Positions 48,185 to 60,902 are shown, numbered from the stretch's first letter. The stretch: DNA of 64,000 nt from Thunnus maccoyii (GCF_910596095.1 NC_056546.1:9382925-9446924), one strand, 5' to 3'. Numbers and translations: made by a program. Notes: generated from the sequence alone by a model not told the origin.

Positions 48185-49623
48185 TGGCTATGAATAATGC
48201 TTTACAGGTGACACACACACCCACATTTGTTTTTCTCTTTGCCTGAAGGGGCACTAAAAGTTATTTCTATTTGTTGTGTCATCCTTGTGTACAAGAAAAT
48301 AAGTCAGCCAAACAATGTTCAATCAACGGCTAAAAGTCTTTTAGTCTTTCACTTTCAACCAGATTTTTGCCATCTTTGGATATCACCAAATGTCATTAAA
48401 AAGTCATTGAAAATATGACCTTGTGTTGAGAAGGAGAGCTTGTTATTAATTTATTTTAAGAGACATAGTGTGCCAGTAATACTCAACAGTGAATATTGAT
48501 ATCTTCACAGATACAGGCTACTCATAAGTGGATATGAAGTAAGCATCCAGAGGAAACAAAAACAAGTTACAACTGGAGGTCATCACCATCATTATATTGA
48601 TTTTGGTGATATTATCCATCACCACTAGTGTAGGCAGTTGCCTCATCACTCATGCAACGGATGTTACCTGAGTGCAGTGCAAACAAAGCAGAAAGCAGTT
48701 GTGGTAGGAAATCAGTATGAGCTGATTGATTTAGTCATATTTTGATGGTGGTTATTTTGTCATTAATGTTTATTGTCTCAAAACTCTTGCATTAGCTGAG
48801 GAGCTGCCAATTTGCCTAGAAAATATTATAAATATGGTATCATAAGGAGAGATTGTTAGCCAAGCTACAGCTAAACTGGCATTATCTTAAATCTGCAACT
48901 GATATTGTGGCTACTTCAGGGGCAGCAGAAACAAGCTGTGAACACAACATTTACGTTTTAAGTTGATATGACAAACTTGTTAGAAAACAAGGTTCCCAGT
49001 AACATTCCTACAAACATGGCTCTACTATGTTTGTACAGCTCATACAGCATAGTACAGTAGTAGTTCTTCCATAATGTTACAAAGTCATGGTTCTTTTTCA
49101 ACTGTTAGAAAAGGCCACGTGAGATGGTACTTTGGTCACTTCCATTGCGTTACATGTACTACGCATTTTTGAGTTTAACTTTTTTCAAACCACATCACCT
49201 GGTGTTGTCGTTCTGGGCCGTCGTCGTGCAAAGTTGCCGGGTTTAAATGTATGTTTTCAGGAGATTTTAGAAAGCCAGCCCTGCATTTTTAATTATGGGA
49301 TCCATAAGTATCACTGAGATCATTTCAGCATTAGTCAGTGCTGACCTCCATCTACTGTTAAATGAATATATATGTACATATTTGAAATGCAATAAAGACA
49401 TCTCAGACAGGTACGTTTTAATATAAAAATAGGGCTCCTTTTTATGTTGGCTGATAGGTTTGAAAATGAAAGTCGCAGTTTGACACACAAACTCCCCCAC
49501 TTTAGCTCTGCCTCAACAGAGTGGCTCCAGATTGAGTGAGTCACTTATTCATCGTCATGAATAAATCACACCCACTGCTACTTTCTTCTACCCTGCACCA
49601 CTTCCTTTTCCAAAACACACCCG

Positions 49624-49648
49624 CACACACACACACACACACACACAT
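49624..49648. repeat. (CA)n microsatellite
   Basis: About 12 CA units. Confidence 0.8.
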
Positions 49649-50489
49649 GTTCACAAGTAAACACACTGTAAACTATATACAATACACAAACACAAACGCA
49701 AACATGGTGTACAACATGCACCGCAAATTCTTAATTAAAACTTAAAAATGGAGCAAATTATATGACTTTGCTAAACTAACTGAGTTTTCACTAATATAAA
49801 GACATCTATTTGCGTCTCCACTGAGTATACAGACAGTTGAGGAAAGGAAGGAACACAATCCCTTGCCCTCTCCTCAAGAAGACATTTGTCACTTTCCATT
49901 TTTACAGCTCCCCTCCTCCTTCTCCTCCCCCTCTTAGCGGTAAAACGGAGTTCATGTCTCCCTGCATTTCCCTGAGGCAAACTGATGGCTACACCCAGAG
50001 ACCCAGACGTACATACACAGCAAGGCAAAGTGACTGCTCCTTTTATGCCACTTTGTTTATGTTGTACTCTCATCTTAGACAGTGAAGCTTTCTTTTTCTC
50101 GCATGCACATTATTGCTTTCTTCCAGTTATCCTTCTTTTTTCCCCGACACCCCTCTGGTTTTCTTTGCTTATTGCTCATATTTTCTTTTTTATGTTATAT
50201 ATATTTCTTTCTATATATTCCCACTTCATCCAGTCCACTTCTATCTATCACCCCCACCCCCACTCTGTCAACCTCACTTTTACCTCATTGTCATCTTTCC
50301 CTCTCCTGCCATAGATCTCAATCTATCCTGCATCCGCCTAACTCACTGTGGGCAAAAAGCCTGTTAAATTTCCCAAAGGGTGAGGCAACATGAGTTTGCT
50401 TCTAAAACACTCTGTAGGAAATTGACTTGTATCTGAGGCATTGATTTCCTCTCAGCATTATGGGAAGGAGATGGCAGTGAGGTGAAGGC

Positions 50490-50605
50490 TAAGAGCCGTG
50501 CGGTCGATACACATTCTCATCACAACACCGGATGTTCTTCCGTAGTCGGATTGGTTTCACCGCCCCAGCACGGGCGGTAAATGTCGCCGGGTGACTCTAT
50601 TAATT
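50490..50605. other. CpG-rich patch
   Basis: CpG-dense sequence (gccgtgcggtcgatacac, ccgtagtcgga, cacgggcggtaaatgtcgcc) stands out from the AT-rich surroundings. It lies 2.3 kb upstream of the sulfatase start codon and could be a promoter or the worn end of an element. No structure decides between these. Confidence 0.3.
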
Positions 50606-50882
50606 GAGCGGTATAAGTCAACAAAAGAAAAATGGCAGGGATTATTTGAAGTTAATTAGGGATTTACAGTATAGTTTGAAATATGCAGTACGGGAACTCA
50701 CAGTGGAAATATTGGTTGTAGCAGTCATAAAGAGGATTTAATGGGAGTGTCAATCATGACAATAATTCTGGTAACAGCGGTAGTAGCAGCAATAGTAGTA
50801 ATACAGAATACTCTATTATGAACCAGCCATAAATGATCAGTCCCTCTAAATTACAGTCCTTGTTTTGACAGATTTCCTCTGC

Positions 50883-50899
50883 CCCCCCCCCCCCCCCAG
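50883..50899. repeat. Poly-C run
   Basis: About 15 consecutive C. It is followed by two near-copies of 'acagtggaagtcaata' 30 bases apart. Confidence 0.85.
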
Positions 50900-51937
50900 T
50901 ACAGTGGAAGTCAATAAACACCCCATTACAATGGAAGTCAATAGATTATTACTTCCTATTGAAGAGATAGGCCCTATGAAAACAGTTACGGTGAAGTCTG
51001 TGGATGATCTAGGCTTCGTCTCCTGATAACAATCGATCTTCGAAGTTAAGAATGTTTCCTGAGAGTAAGAACACTCTTAAATCTCTACATGCATTTACCA
51101 AATCTGTACTTAAGAGCAAATGCATGTGCACGCTGTTAAGAGCTTCTTAACATTGGCTATTGCTGTTCATGAAAGGAGTATAGACTTAAAAATGTACAAA
51201 AACAATGAAAACTCGAATAGAACATGTAGTTTTTGGTTCCTCCTGCAAGTCATGGAGCAGGTAGCCTCCTACGAGTAGGTGTAAGTGTCACTCATTAATC
51301 TACGACCATTTCTAAGAGTCTTCAGTTACAATGCTTTTGGGAAACACCTTTTAAGCTTAATATGGTTTGTAAAATGGATTTTACGATTATCTTTGCCGTA
51401 ATGGCAGTGGTTCCCAAATGTTTGTCTGTCAAGCCCTGCTTTGAAAGCAAACAAAACAATCCACGTCAAACTTTACTGAAATAACTTATTCAGTATGTTT
51501 CTCATTCTGATGTGCCAATGAAAAATGAAAGTTTTATACTTTTCCAAAGCTGTCACAGTTTATACACACAAAAGTTTCTTCACTTTTGATTTGACTGATG
51601 AGCAGCACCTGTTTTTCTTTACTTTTATGTCAAAATCTTGATCAAAGCAGTCTTGTTTCTTTATCATTCCCAAATTCATCAGATTCATGAACCTTTTTCA
51701 CAGCAGACATTTTGACCTTAAATAGAACAGGTGGAAATGATAACTTGAATGATTGTTGTAATCCAGCAATTACTGTAATGCAGTGCAGCAGGTAATGATA
51801 TTAGTTACATCTGTGTTTGGCAAGTCAAAATGTCACTCCACTTTTTGCCTCTGGTCATGTGCGACCCCCCTGCATGGCTACACAACACTAAGGGTAATTG
51901 ACAAAATATGTTTTTTCTTAATTTGGTCAACCAACCT

Positions 51938-52170
51938 TTTAAAGGACCTGAAAACTTATTTTCTCAGTCTCCATACAAAAAAAAAAAACAAAGGAGAATC
52001 CAGGGGATGTACCAATTTAAAAAAACAAGATATAACATGTAATTCACCAACTTTAGAGGTGGATTTTGTTATATTGAACCTATTTAATGGACAGATCTTA
52101 CAGCTGTAACAATCTTCTCATCTAACTCAATAAAAACAAATCTGTGTATTTCCCAAAACAGCAAACTCAA
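51938..52170. repeat. Fragments of two dispersed repeat families
   Basis: 'ttttaaaggacctgaaaact' at about 51.94 kb is a relative of the repeat at 14.17 kb. The stretch from about 52.00 to 52.17 kb (ccaactttagaggtgg, cttctcatctaactc, tatttcccaaaacagcaaac) is a relative of the repeat at 19.14-19.70 kb. Confidence 0.5.
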
Positions 52171-52448
52171 GGCTAAAATCCATTGTTTTGTCATTGTTTT
52201 GCCTTTGATGAATCACATTCTGACATTTTTTGTCTACTCCCCTTTGGCCTAGAAAATGAAGACAAACTACAGTATGTATTGAGTTTATTTTTTTTACCTC
52301 ATGACCAAATGTTGACAATTTTGAGCTTGGCTTTCTACAGTTAGATTTTCTAGTGCTGAGGTGTCCAAGATTTACAGGAAGATGGGGGAGTTTAGTACAT
52401 AGTGTCTGTCTTTACCGTCAGTATAGACACTATATATTTCTGTCTGCA

Positions 52449-52450
52449 AG

Positions 52451-52521
<71 letters not shown>
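52449..52521. repeat. (GT)n microsatellite
   Basis: About 35 GT units ending just before a tatttcag acceptor-like sequence, 0.4 kb upstream of the sulfatase start codon. Confidence 0.92.
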
Positions 52522-52529
<8 letters not shown>

Positions 52530-52534
52530 TTCAG

Positions 52535-52594
52535 TTGACCAGGCCTTATGAGGCGCCTGAAAGTACCAAGGAATGTAGCAAGGTACTGCAAAAG
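52535..52594 (+). other. Candidate 5' non-coding exon of the sulfatase gene
   Basis: A 60-base segment sits between tgtatttcag and a strong AAAAG|GTGAGC donor. It could be a leader exon. There is no homology support, and no clear acceptor just before the start codon was identified. Confidence 0.22.
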
Positions 52595-52911
52595 GTGAGC
52601 CTCTCTCTGTCTCTCTCTCTCATGCACAAACACACACATACACGCACCTCTGCCAACTTTTTGCCCATCACAGAGACAGCAGTTTTCCTCTCCCCACCAC
52701 AGCGGCTGGCACCGGCTGAGCCTAAGCCTTTGAAAAAGACCAAGACTCATACTTAATGGACAGATAAGACTTCTGGACTATCTCCTCAGACACACAGATC
52801 TCCCCATTTTTCTGCAGAAGTGATCCGGCTTGAGATTTATCTACTGCAGACTAAGCAGAACAGAAAATACCCAGAATCAGACTCTAGTAGATATTAGCTG
52901 CAGAGCTAGAG

Positions 52912-53216
52912 ATGAAGGGAGGCATCTGCTCTGTGTTTTTCCTGGTGACTCGGGTGATCGTGCTCAGTGGCCTCGGCTGCCTGGGTGAACTCGAGTCTAC
53001 AGATGATAGTGTCGGCACGGGGAAGACGCAAGAGCCCAGGCCCCCACACCTTATCTTTATAATGGTAGATGACCAGGGTTACGGAGACATTGGCTACCAT
53101 GGCTCTGATATCCACACTCCTGTGCTGGACCAGCTGGCAGCAGAGGGGGTCAAACTTGAAAATTATTATGTCCAGCCAATCTGCTCACCTTCTCGCAGTC
53201 AACTCATGACAGGGCG
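52912..53216 (+). CDS. arsi: Sulfatase exon 1 (signal peptide, metal site, CxPSR)
   Basis: Residues 1-101 plus two bases. The ATG at 52912 is followed by [20 protein letters not shown], a plausible signal peptide. It carries [20 protein letters not shown] and [14 protein letters not shown]. The donor is GGGCG|GTGAGT. Confidence 0.93.
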
Positions 53217-55327
53217 GTGAGTAATTTTCTTATCATTACATTATTATTACGATGGTATAATTCATTAACTGCATCTGTTCTCGTGTGATATAATTATGCA
53301 TGGGCTTTAAAGGCTTTTTGTCTTTTTGCTAACATATTTAACAGTGTATTCAGTGTTGAGGCAACTTCCAGTACAAGGCCAGAGAAGGAATAAAATTATG
53401 GTACCACCTGTAGCGTTTAATTTGCTCTTGGCAAACCACATTGCATTTCTGGGCCTGATCCATTGTTTGATGCTGAATCTTTATGATCTCGGTGTATAAC
53501 TGGCCAAATGTAGATAAAGCAGCCAAACCTAGACATATTTTCAGTGCAGATTAAAAGCAGTTTTCTGGCAGAAATAGTGCAGGTTGAGATAAAGTGGCGA
53601 CAACAAAAAAGTAAAATTACAGTCCTAATCACAAAATAATTCCTTAAAAGCACCAAACATCGTGGCTTGATGATGCGTAGCAGTGTGAGAGTATCCAAGA
53701 GTGCAATATTTCTTTTAACCATCTGTAAAATTTCCCATTATTACGTTACTACTTGCATCTCATCCAGACACTTTTTTTTCTTCTCTCACACTATGTTTTT
53801 GGGAACCAGCTACCAGATTCACACTGGCCTCCAGCATTCAATCATCCGACCACGTCAACCCCTCTGTCTGCCCCCTGACATTCCCACTTTACCAGAGCGC
53901 CTGGTTGAAGCTGGATACGCCACACACATGGTGGGTAAATGGCACTTGGGCTTCTGCAGGCCAAGCTGCTTACCCACGGGACGCGGCTTTCAGAGTTTCC
54001 TGGGCACACTGACTGGCAGTGGGGATCATTTCTCCTATCAGAGCTGTGATGGGGCTGAAGCTTGTGGATTTGACCTGCATGATGGAGACAGACCTGCATG
54101 GGAGATGACTGGCAACTATTCCACTCTGCTCTACATAGAAAGGTGAGCATCATAATATACATTAAATTAAAAAATACATTCGTGCATACAGAAACACAAA
54201 CATATTTAAAAACCTCCTTATTTTCCTTCTGTCCAACCAGAGTGAAGCAGATCCTGAGGAGCCACGACCACCGTACACCACTCTTCCTCTATCTGTCCCT
54301 TCAGGCTGCCCATACACCCTTACAGGTACCTGACCATTTTCTGCACCCCTATGATTCTCAGGGCAATCGTCTCAGGCGCCACTACGCAGCCATGCTGAGC
54401 TGCCTGGATGACGGGGTTGGACAAGTGGTCCAGGAACTGAGGACTAGTGGGCTCTATCAAAACTCAGTACTGATCTATTCATCTGATAACGGTGGGCAGC
54501 CACTCTCTGGGGGGAGCAACTGGCCGCTGAGAGGTGGCAAAGGGACCTACTGGGAAGGAGGCATCCGGGCTGTGGGCTTTGTCCACAGTCCCCTCCTGAA
54601 GAGGAAGGGTGTAGTCAGCAAGGCACTGATCCATGTTTCTGACTGGTATCCCACATTACTAGGGCTTGCTGGGACCCTACAGACCCAGCGTGGCCTAGAC
54701 GGTCATGATGTGTGGGGGACCATCAGTGAGGGCCTACCCTGTCCTCGCACTGAAATCCTTTTCAACATAGACCCAGTCTCCAGGAGGCCTGGGGAGCCAT
54801 ATTACATGGCACTGGTGCTCAACGGCTTTGGGATCTGGGACACAGCAGTAAGAGCAGCAATAAGGGCTGGTGACTGGAAGCTGTTGACAGGAAATGTGGG
54901 TGATGGGGACTGGATACCACCACAAGCCCTTCCAGGTGGTCCAGAACGGTGGCAGCGACTCGAGAAGCGGCGTAATAAACTGGGAAAGTCAGTTTGGCTG
55001 TTTAATCTTTCCTCTGACCCCTATGAGAGGTTCGACATGGCAGAAGCACGTCCAGAGGTAGTGAAACATCTGCTGATCAGGCTGGCAGAGTACAACCAGA
55101 CAGCTGTGATGGCCAGAAATCCACCAGATGATCCTATGGCTTACCCTGAGCTCCATGGTGGGGTATGGAGCCCCTGGATGGGCCTGGAGGGGCAAGAGCG
55201 GGATAGTGGAAAAGAGAATGGCAGAAAAGAAAGGATGACAAAGACTAGGCACTGCAGAGTATGCAAATTAAAAGCCCTCTTTAAGAGGGTGGGGTCACGC
55301 CTGCAGAGGAACTCTCTGTTCATCTAA
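52912..55327 (+). CDS. arsi: Arylsulfatase I/J-type secreted sulfatase, 3 coding exons
   Basis: A type-I sulfatase that would hydrolyse sulfate esters in the secretory pathway; natural substrates of ARSI/ARSJ are not established. Exons are 52912-53216, 53810-54142 and 54241-55327, with phases closing over 1725 nt for 574 aa (human ARSI 569, ARSJ 599). The N-terminus has a hydrophobic signal-like segment (residues 6-25). Visible active-site elements are metal ligands D53-D54 (MVDDQGYGD), the sulfatase signature [11 protein letters not shown] with formylglycine-precursor C91 and R95, GKWHLG with K145 and H147, H237, SSDNGG with D295-N296, and K313. Blocks such as [27 protein letters not shown] and GDWKLLTGN are ARSI/ARSJ-type and exclude ARSA and ARSB. 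The basic Cys-containing tail [19 protein letters not shown] resembles ARSI (CKICKLRSFFRKLNTRL) more than ARSJ, so arsi is the best symbol. A third, fish-retained paralogue is possible. Confidence 0.88.
53217..53809 (+). other. Sulfatase intron 1
   Basis: A 593-base GT-AG intron. No recognised feature inside apart from a poly-T stretch before the acceptor. Confidence 0.8.
53810..54142 (+). CDS. arsi: Sulfatase exon 2
   Basis: Residues 102-212 plus two bases: [50 protein letters not shown] and [10 protein letters not shown]. The acceptor is gggaaccag|CTACCAG and the donor is GAAAG|GTGAGC. An N-glycosylation sequon NYS is present. Confidence 0.93.
54241..55327 (+). CDS. arsi: Sulfatase exon 3 (last)
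   Basis: Residues 213-574, stop TAA at 55325-55327. It starts [20 protein letters not shown] after a split Arg codon and carries [51 protein letters not shown] and [15 protein letters not shown]. It ends in a Lys/Arg-rich Cys-containing tail. Another in-frame Met lies in the preceding intron sequence and is not the start. Confidence 0.93.
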
Positions 55328-56395
55328 ATGTCTCATCAAGCAACTTTTATAGGACTAAAGGATTCAGTGTGCTTCAAATGAAATAGGTCATATGAAGGCA
55401 AAAGTGTTTATACCTGTTCCTGTTTATACTCCTCTCTCTTCAAAGGCATTCATGGTGTTGGCTTTACTCAGCACGCTTGGCCAACTGCTACATAAATTAG
55501 ACGGTGAAAGAGCAGAGACCAACAAAGATTCTTTACCGCAATCAATCAATGGACATTGTGGTTGTGTGGTGTGCGTCTTAACCAGTAGTTTACCAGAGCG
55601 TTCCAATGTTGTTGATTTCAGAAAGATACAAAAATGTGTTGGGGGAGGGGGTTTCAGACTAATCCAATGACAAACACTTCATTTGAAGCATACTGATGCC
55701 TTCATTAGGAGGAATTGAGAGGGAAATAGAGTTGGAGACAAATGAACCCAAATACAGTCCAGCAGACAAGCAGGCAGGTCAGATAGACAAGATAGTCTCA
55801 CAATCAAATACTGAAGCTCGGCAGATAAACAGGCAGCCTGATAGACAAAGCAGACAGGGCTGTGCGGCTGGCTGAGCAAGCTGACTCACTCACTGTCCTG
55901 CGGCCAAACTGCAGCAGGGTGACTTTGGTCCGTCGTTGGACTGCGTAGGGAGCAATGTGTGTGTCACTGTGCATGTATGCCTGTATTCATGAGTATGTTC
56001 TGATTAATACAGAGAGATAGAGTGCGTGCATGTTGAAGTGAAGCCTGAAGAGATTGGAAGAGAAGAGGAAAAGCACGCAGGGTGACCTCTCGATGTCTCA
56101 TCTCCTAATCATCCGAATGGACCCTTTAAGGATGACACAGAGACACCCACAGGGGTTGTTTTTGTCAAATGTCACCTTGTTCTTTTGTTCTTAGGGGTTA
56201 TACAGATTCACTTCCGCTCATAGTATGCTCCTCTGCCTTTGAAAGACCTCTGACCACCACACATTGTAAAATCCCTGTTGCAATGACTAAACAAAGGCTC
56301 AGTAGATGATATTATCAGTCTATTGTGAACTTCTAAATGTTTCTAAACTCATATACTGTGTTATGAAATGCTGGGAAACAGGTTGAAATTATCTG

Positions 56396-56401
56396 AATAA
56401 A
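56396..56401 (+). terminator. Candidate polyadenylation signal for the sulfatase gene
   Basis: AATAAA about 1.07 kb after the stop codon. Its use is unproven. Confidence 0.3.
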
Positions 56402-58557
56402 ATCCTGAATGCCAAAAATCATTCTTATCATGTCATGACTACACACAATCTCTACAGAAAGCCACGGACCAAAACTGTTGGACTCTCAGAAAAAGGCAGA
56501 ATAGAATTAGGATCACTAAAACCTTGTTGCTGGGGTTGTACCTTTGAGAAGTAAATTACAGTGCACTTTCTTGCAAGTCAATTTTTGTAGCCCTCATTGT
56601 GTGCCTCCCAAAGGACATTTATTGCACTCCAAGTATAAATGTGCCCATAAACAATCATATAATCATTAGGAAATCATTGTGCAACCTTTGAAGTTGTACC
56701 CTTTTTATTCTATGGGTCTGTGATTTTTTATTATTTCCTAAAAAATTCCAAGACATTTATGTAATTTGGTACTAATAGAAGGGAAAGTAGTTAAATTGGT
56801 ACACTTCCACAAAATTAAATCAAATTAATTGCTAGTGTAACTGACAGTACGACTCTTTTAGTCAGTGCACAGCACACACCTGAACACACCTGAAAATGTG
56901 AAATGATTCTATAGCCAAGCATACAATATTCAACGTATATGGAGAATAATATTTTCTATAATAAGTGAATAATGAATTAACATTAACTTGGGTTTAAACT
57001 GAGCGTTACTTTATGGAAATCCCTATATTCCCCATAACTAGTATAAAATTGTATGATTCTTTCCAGGAAACTTCCATTGGAAACTATTAGGGAAATTATG
57101 AATCTGTAAAATGAAGCGTTACCGCTAAATCACTTTGTACCTTTATGACAGATTGTGAGGTGTACGTTAACATACATGTATTTAAATGTGGAAAGCCTAA
57201 CCCTAATCCAATATTGGCTGGTCCTGCAAAACCTTGGATTATGTTCAGTGACGTTTTTTTTTTTTACATCTGATGCCAATGTTTTTTCTACAATATCTGG
57301 CACATGTGGTATGATTAAAGGATATGGATGGCAATTTTCTATATTTTTCTTATTGTCAACAAATCCCTTGTGCAGTGCCAAACCAACAATGAATTGATAC
57401 TACCTACATGTATTGTGTGTGTATCCAAAGCCTGATATATCTCAGTCCTTTGTGCCGCTGACCACTGTTGTAATCCAAAAACTATTAAAAACATGTCAGT
57501 GAGTCACTCCGCTGTACTGGATGAAATGTTCCCTTCACTATGAAGATTACGGTCATGGTAGTTTGTTTAGAAATGGCTCCAAAGACTAATAACAGCAATC
57601 ATGTTTTCAGTCTGGGGAGAGTAGTTTCATGTACAGCAGACGCCACCACGCAAGAACGCAGTTCCAGTTACACTGCTTCACTAGCTTTTTGTGCTACATA
57701 TCACAACCTCTTGACTTTGAACCAAAGTTATTTGAGAAATCTAAAATATAGTACAAAGGTAAAACTGAAGGTTCAACTTGTTATCGTGGAATATAACGTA
57801 ATTCCCAGAGACATTGGGAACAACTTTGTTAGGTACTGTGTGCACAGCTTATCCCTTGACCCCGGCCTTTAGGTGTGTGTCTGAGTCTGCATGTGGATGT
57901 ACAGTAGACGTGTTTCTGGGTGTTTGTGTCAGCAGCAATCCCACACACAGTAGCAGCAGGGCTGTAGATTTCTCCCTAGTGGCCTGATAATGAATATTCA
58001 ACTGTCCTTCTTCGCCATGTCTTCCCCCTCTGGTCAACTTTTACCCTCGCCTCCTCCTCACTCCACCCTCACCCTACCTCCCTCCATTTATCCCTCAGCT
58101 CTTTTTACTTATTCCCTCAGCTAACCACCCCCTTGTCTTCCTTTCTTTCTCATTTTGCTCATCATCCTACTCACTTGTTCATGCTCATTTGGAACATCGA
58201 GTTAGAAGTATTAGCCGTGTTTTGCTCAGAGCTCTGTGGCGTACAGTTAAATAAAAAGAGTGGAGGAGGGAAGCGAGTTCCCCAAGGGCTGCAAGGGGCT
58301 GTCATGTCTGAAGTGCTTGTAGATCAGATTAAAATGTCTTGTTTAGTGTAAAAGCCACACTGCATATATATCACACAAATATGTATAATAACAATAAAGT
58401 GAAAATACTCAAATACATCAGTAAAATAAATTTGTCACATATAATATATCAACACAAATTGTCTTTAGGAATTAAGTAAAAACATAAGAAATAAATTAAA
58501 GCTAAGCATTTTTATAATTTTACTGTTTTACCTTATTGAATGTGCATCATATATTAA

Positions 58558-59307
58558 AGGCATACTATGCAGGATTTTCCTAAAAAACAAAAATAATCCC
58601 TCTCAACCATCACTTATGACCCACTAGAAGTGTGTGGTGGTGTATTTATCTGCAGAGACCCTGCCCTTTTTTTTTTCTTATCATTTTGCTGTGTTCAGGA
58701 TGTTTCTGGGTGTCAGCCTTTGGGCAGTGGGTGTGTAGCGCCCAGCCATTAACAGCGCTCATGGTGTGAGGTCGGGACTCTAAAAACGTAGCGACCAGGT
58801 TGCATCACTGTCTCCGTCTCGCTCCTCTGTTCTCTGTCTTTGTCATAGATGTATAAAGAGAACAGGTCTGTGTCTGTTTGACCGAGGGCAGGGCTGAGCT
58901 ACACATACACACACACACACGCAGAGCAGAGAGTCCACAGTGGACAGGATGAAACATGTGCTTCGGTTGTATTCACACCAAATTCAGCAATGCAGCACCT
59001 TCCTGCAGGGTTGTGCGGAGGTGTGCGGAGTTGTGTGGAGGTGTGGGTGTTTTTATTTGTACTTTAGAACATAACTGCTGTGAAACAATCAGAAAATAAT
59101 GTTCTTTTTATCTGATTCATGGCTTTGTTCTTGCTACTCCCGCTCCCTCTCTTCATTCACTCTCTAGCTCGCTCGACCACGCTGCTCTCTCTCTCTCTCT
59201 CTCTCTCGTGCTCTCAACTCGCTCTGGTGTCGTTGAGCTGGGGAGGAGGGGCCAACTTTGAATGTGTGTTTACAAACAGCAACTGACAAATCCTGCATAG
59301 TATACCT
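58558..59307. mobile_element. MITE with TTAA flanks and ~20-base inverted ends
   Basis: TTAA lies at 58554-58557 and 59308-59311. The left end is AGGCATACTATGCAGGATTT and the right end, read inward, is AGGTATACTATGCAGGATTT, one mismatch in 20. Length is 750 bases. TTAA target-site duplications are typical of piggyBac-type elements. The interior is GC-richer with CA and CT tracts and no long open frame. Confidence 0.75.
59188..59209. repeat. (CT)n microsatellite
   Basis: About 10 CT units inside the TTAA-flanked MITE. Confidence 0.8.
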
Positions 59308-59589
59308 TTAAAAAAAGAAAGCTTTTCGGACATTGTACGTGTATTTGTAACTATTCAATACTACTGCTACTACTATAATAACAATAAATGTAGTATGTTC
59401 TGTAGTTTGACATGTGGCATACCAATGACACCAAAGGCACCTACAAACACATTACATTATGCCACATCAATGCTGTGCCTGCACAGTAAAAACATGATTA
59501 TAATTCCTGACAAATGTTTCACCCCTGCAAGGTTATTTCTGGTGTCTTAAAGTCCATGTGGGCCGGTCACTTGTACTGTATTTGTTCAA

Positions 59590-60075
59590 TCTGTTGGTCA
59601 GTCCACCACTTTTATCCAGTCTGAAATATCTTAACTATTGGACAGATTGCCTTGAATTTTTGTACAAACATTTATGATCCCCAGAGGATGAATACTACTC
59701 ACTTTGGTGATCCCCTGCATTTTCAACTACTGACACCAGCAGTGAAATATGTCAACATCTACTGGATGGATTTGCACAAAATTTGGTACGGGCACTCATG
59801 GTTCCCAGATGATGAATCCTCATGACTTTGGTGACTTTTTCTGCAGTGCCACCATGAGGTTGATATTGTTGGTTTAGAGTAAAATGTCTCAACAGCTAGC
59901 ACGAAATTAGGTTCAGGCATTCATGTCTTCCTCAGGATGATGATGATGTTTGTGATCCCCTGACATTTCCTTAAGAGCCATCATCAGGTCAAAATTTGAA
60001 TTCGTCCAATGCTTTGGTTTATGACCAAATACATGCAAAACTAATGACATTCCCCTCAGCCTCAACTGTTCTTAT
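59590..60075. repeat. Dispersed repeat, family B copy 2 (opposite orientation)
   Basis: 'ccaatgctttggtttatgac' followed by 'caaatacatgcaaaactaat' and 'cattcccctcagcctcaact' is the reverse complement of the right part of the repeat at 41.08-41.15 kb. The leading part repeats 'tttggtgatcccctg'-type phrases two to three times internally. Confidence 0.6.
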
Positions 60076-60902
60076 TGGATTTGGGCTCGACACAAATGGA
60101 TGTATTTGAGAAGTTGACATTTCGTCTAAAGAACAAGAAAAAGAAGTGAAATCCTGCTACTACTGTTTGTTTATGTAGCCTCCGCAGCCACCAGAGGTTT
60201 TCTGAGGGGCAGCTTCCAAAAGCTGGCCAATCAGAAGCAAGTGAGTCCTCGGTAAGGGGGCCTTAAAGAGCCAGGAGCTAATACGACCTGTTTCAGACAG
60301 AGGCTGAACTGAGGGGCTACATAAAGGGCCAGTATAAAACAAATAAGGAGAACTGTAAATCATGCAAAGATATTCCAGAAGAGCCCCATATTAAAATATA
60401 GACCTACAAATGTGCATAATATTTCTCCTTTAATAAAGACCCCTCTTCCTTGCTGAGGTGCTAAAGTAATTCAAGCACAGTTTCACAAACACCAGGAGAA
60501 AGTCAAACAGTTTCTGTGACTTCTATCTTTATGGGAAAGTACTGGAAATCAAACTACTGGAGGCTTTCTTTTCTCAAAGAATTCATCAGAAACACAGCTC
60601 ATGATTTGTATGACATCACTCCAAGGAGCATTGAAGCTGAAGGCACTTCGGCAACCTCCTGTATAAGTGCATGGGACAAACACACAGAAAAGCTAACGCC
60701 ATCAAAACAGGACTCCAGTGATGAAATGTGATGAGACTGCTTTGGGTTAACAGTATGAATGTTGCTCAGAGACCTTCAGAGGCTCATACATGTGAGGAAC
60801 TGGTGAAGACAATCGTTAGATGCCCACACATCCCAGTATACTGTGATGGCCTGCAGAAATAAGGTACCGTCAGATGATATAAATCACAGAGGAGGTGTCA
60901 CA

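Larger units (their letters stand above)
39194..52911. other. Intergenic region between synpo2l and the sulfatase gene (13.7 kb)
   Basis: synpo2l (minus) and the sulfatase (plus) diverge here, so both promoters should lie inside. No conserved gene was recognised. Content is a nested pair of repeats at 40.4-41.5 kb, a hAT-like element at 45.4-46.1 kb, a non-LTR retrotransposon tail at 47.5-48.1 kb, several (CA)n and (GT)n tracts, a C15 run at about 50.88 kb, and a CpG-rich patch at about 50.49-50.60 kb. Confidence 0.6.
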
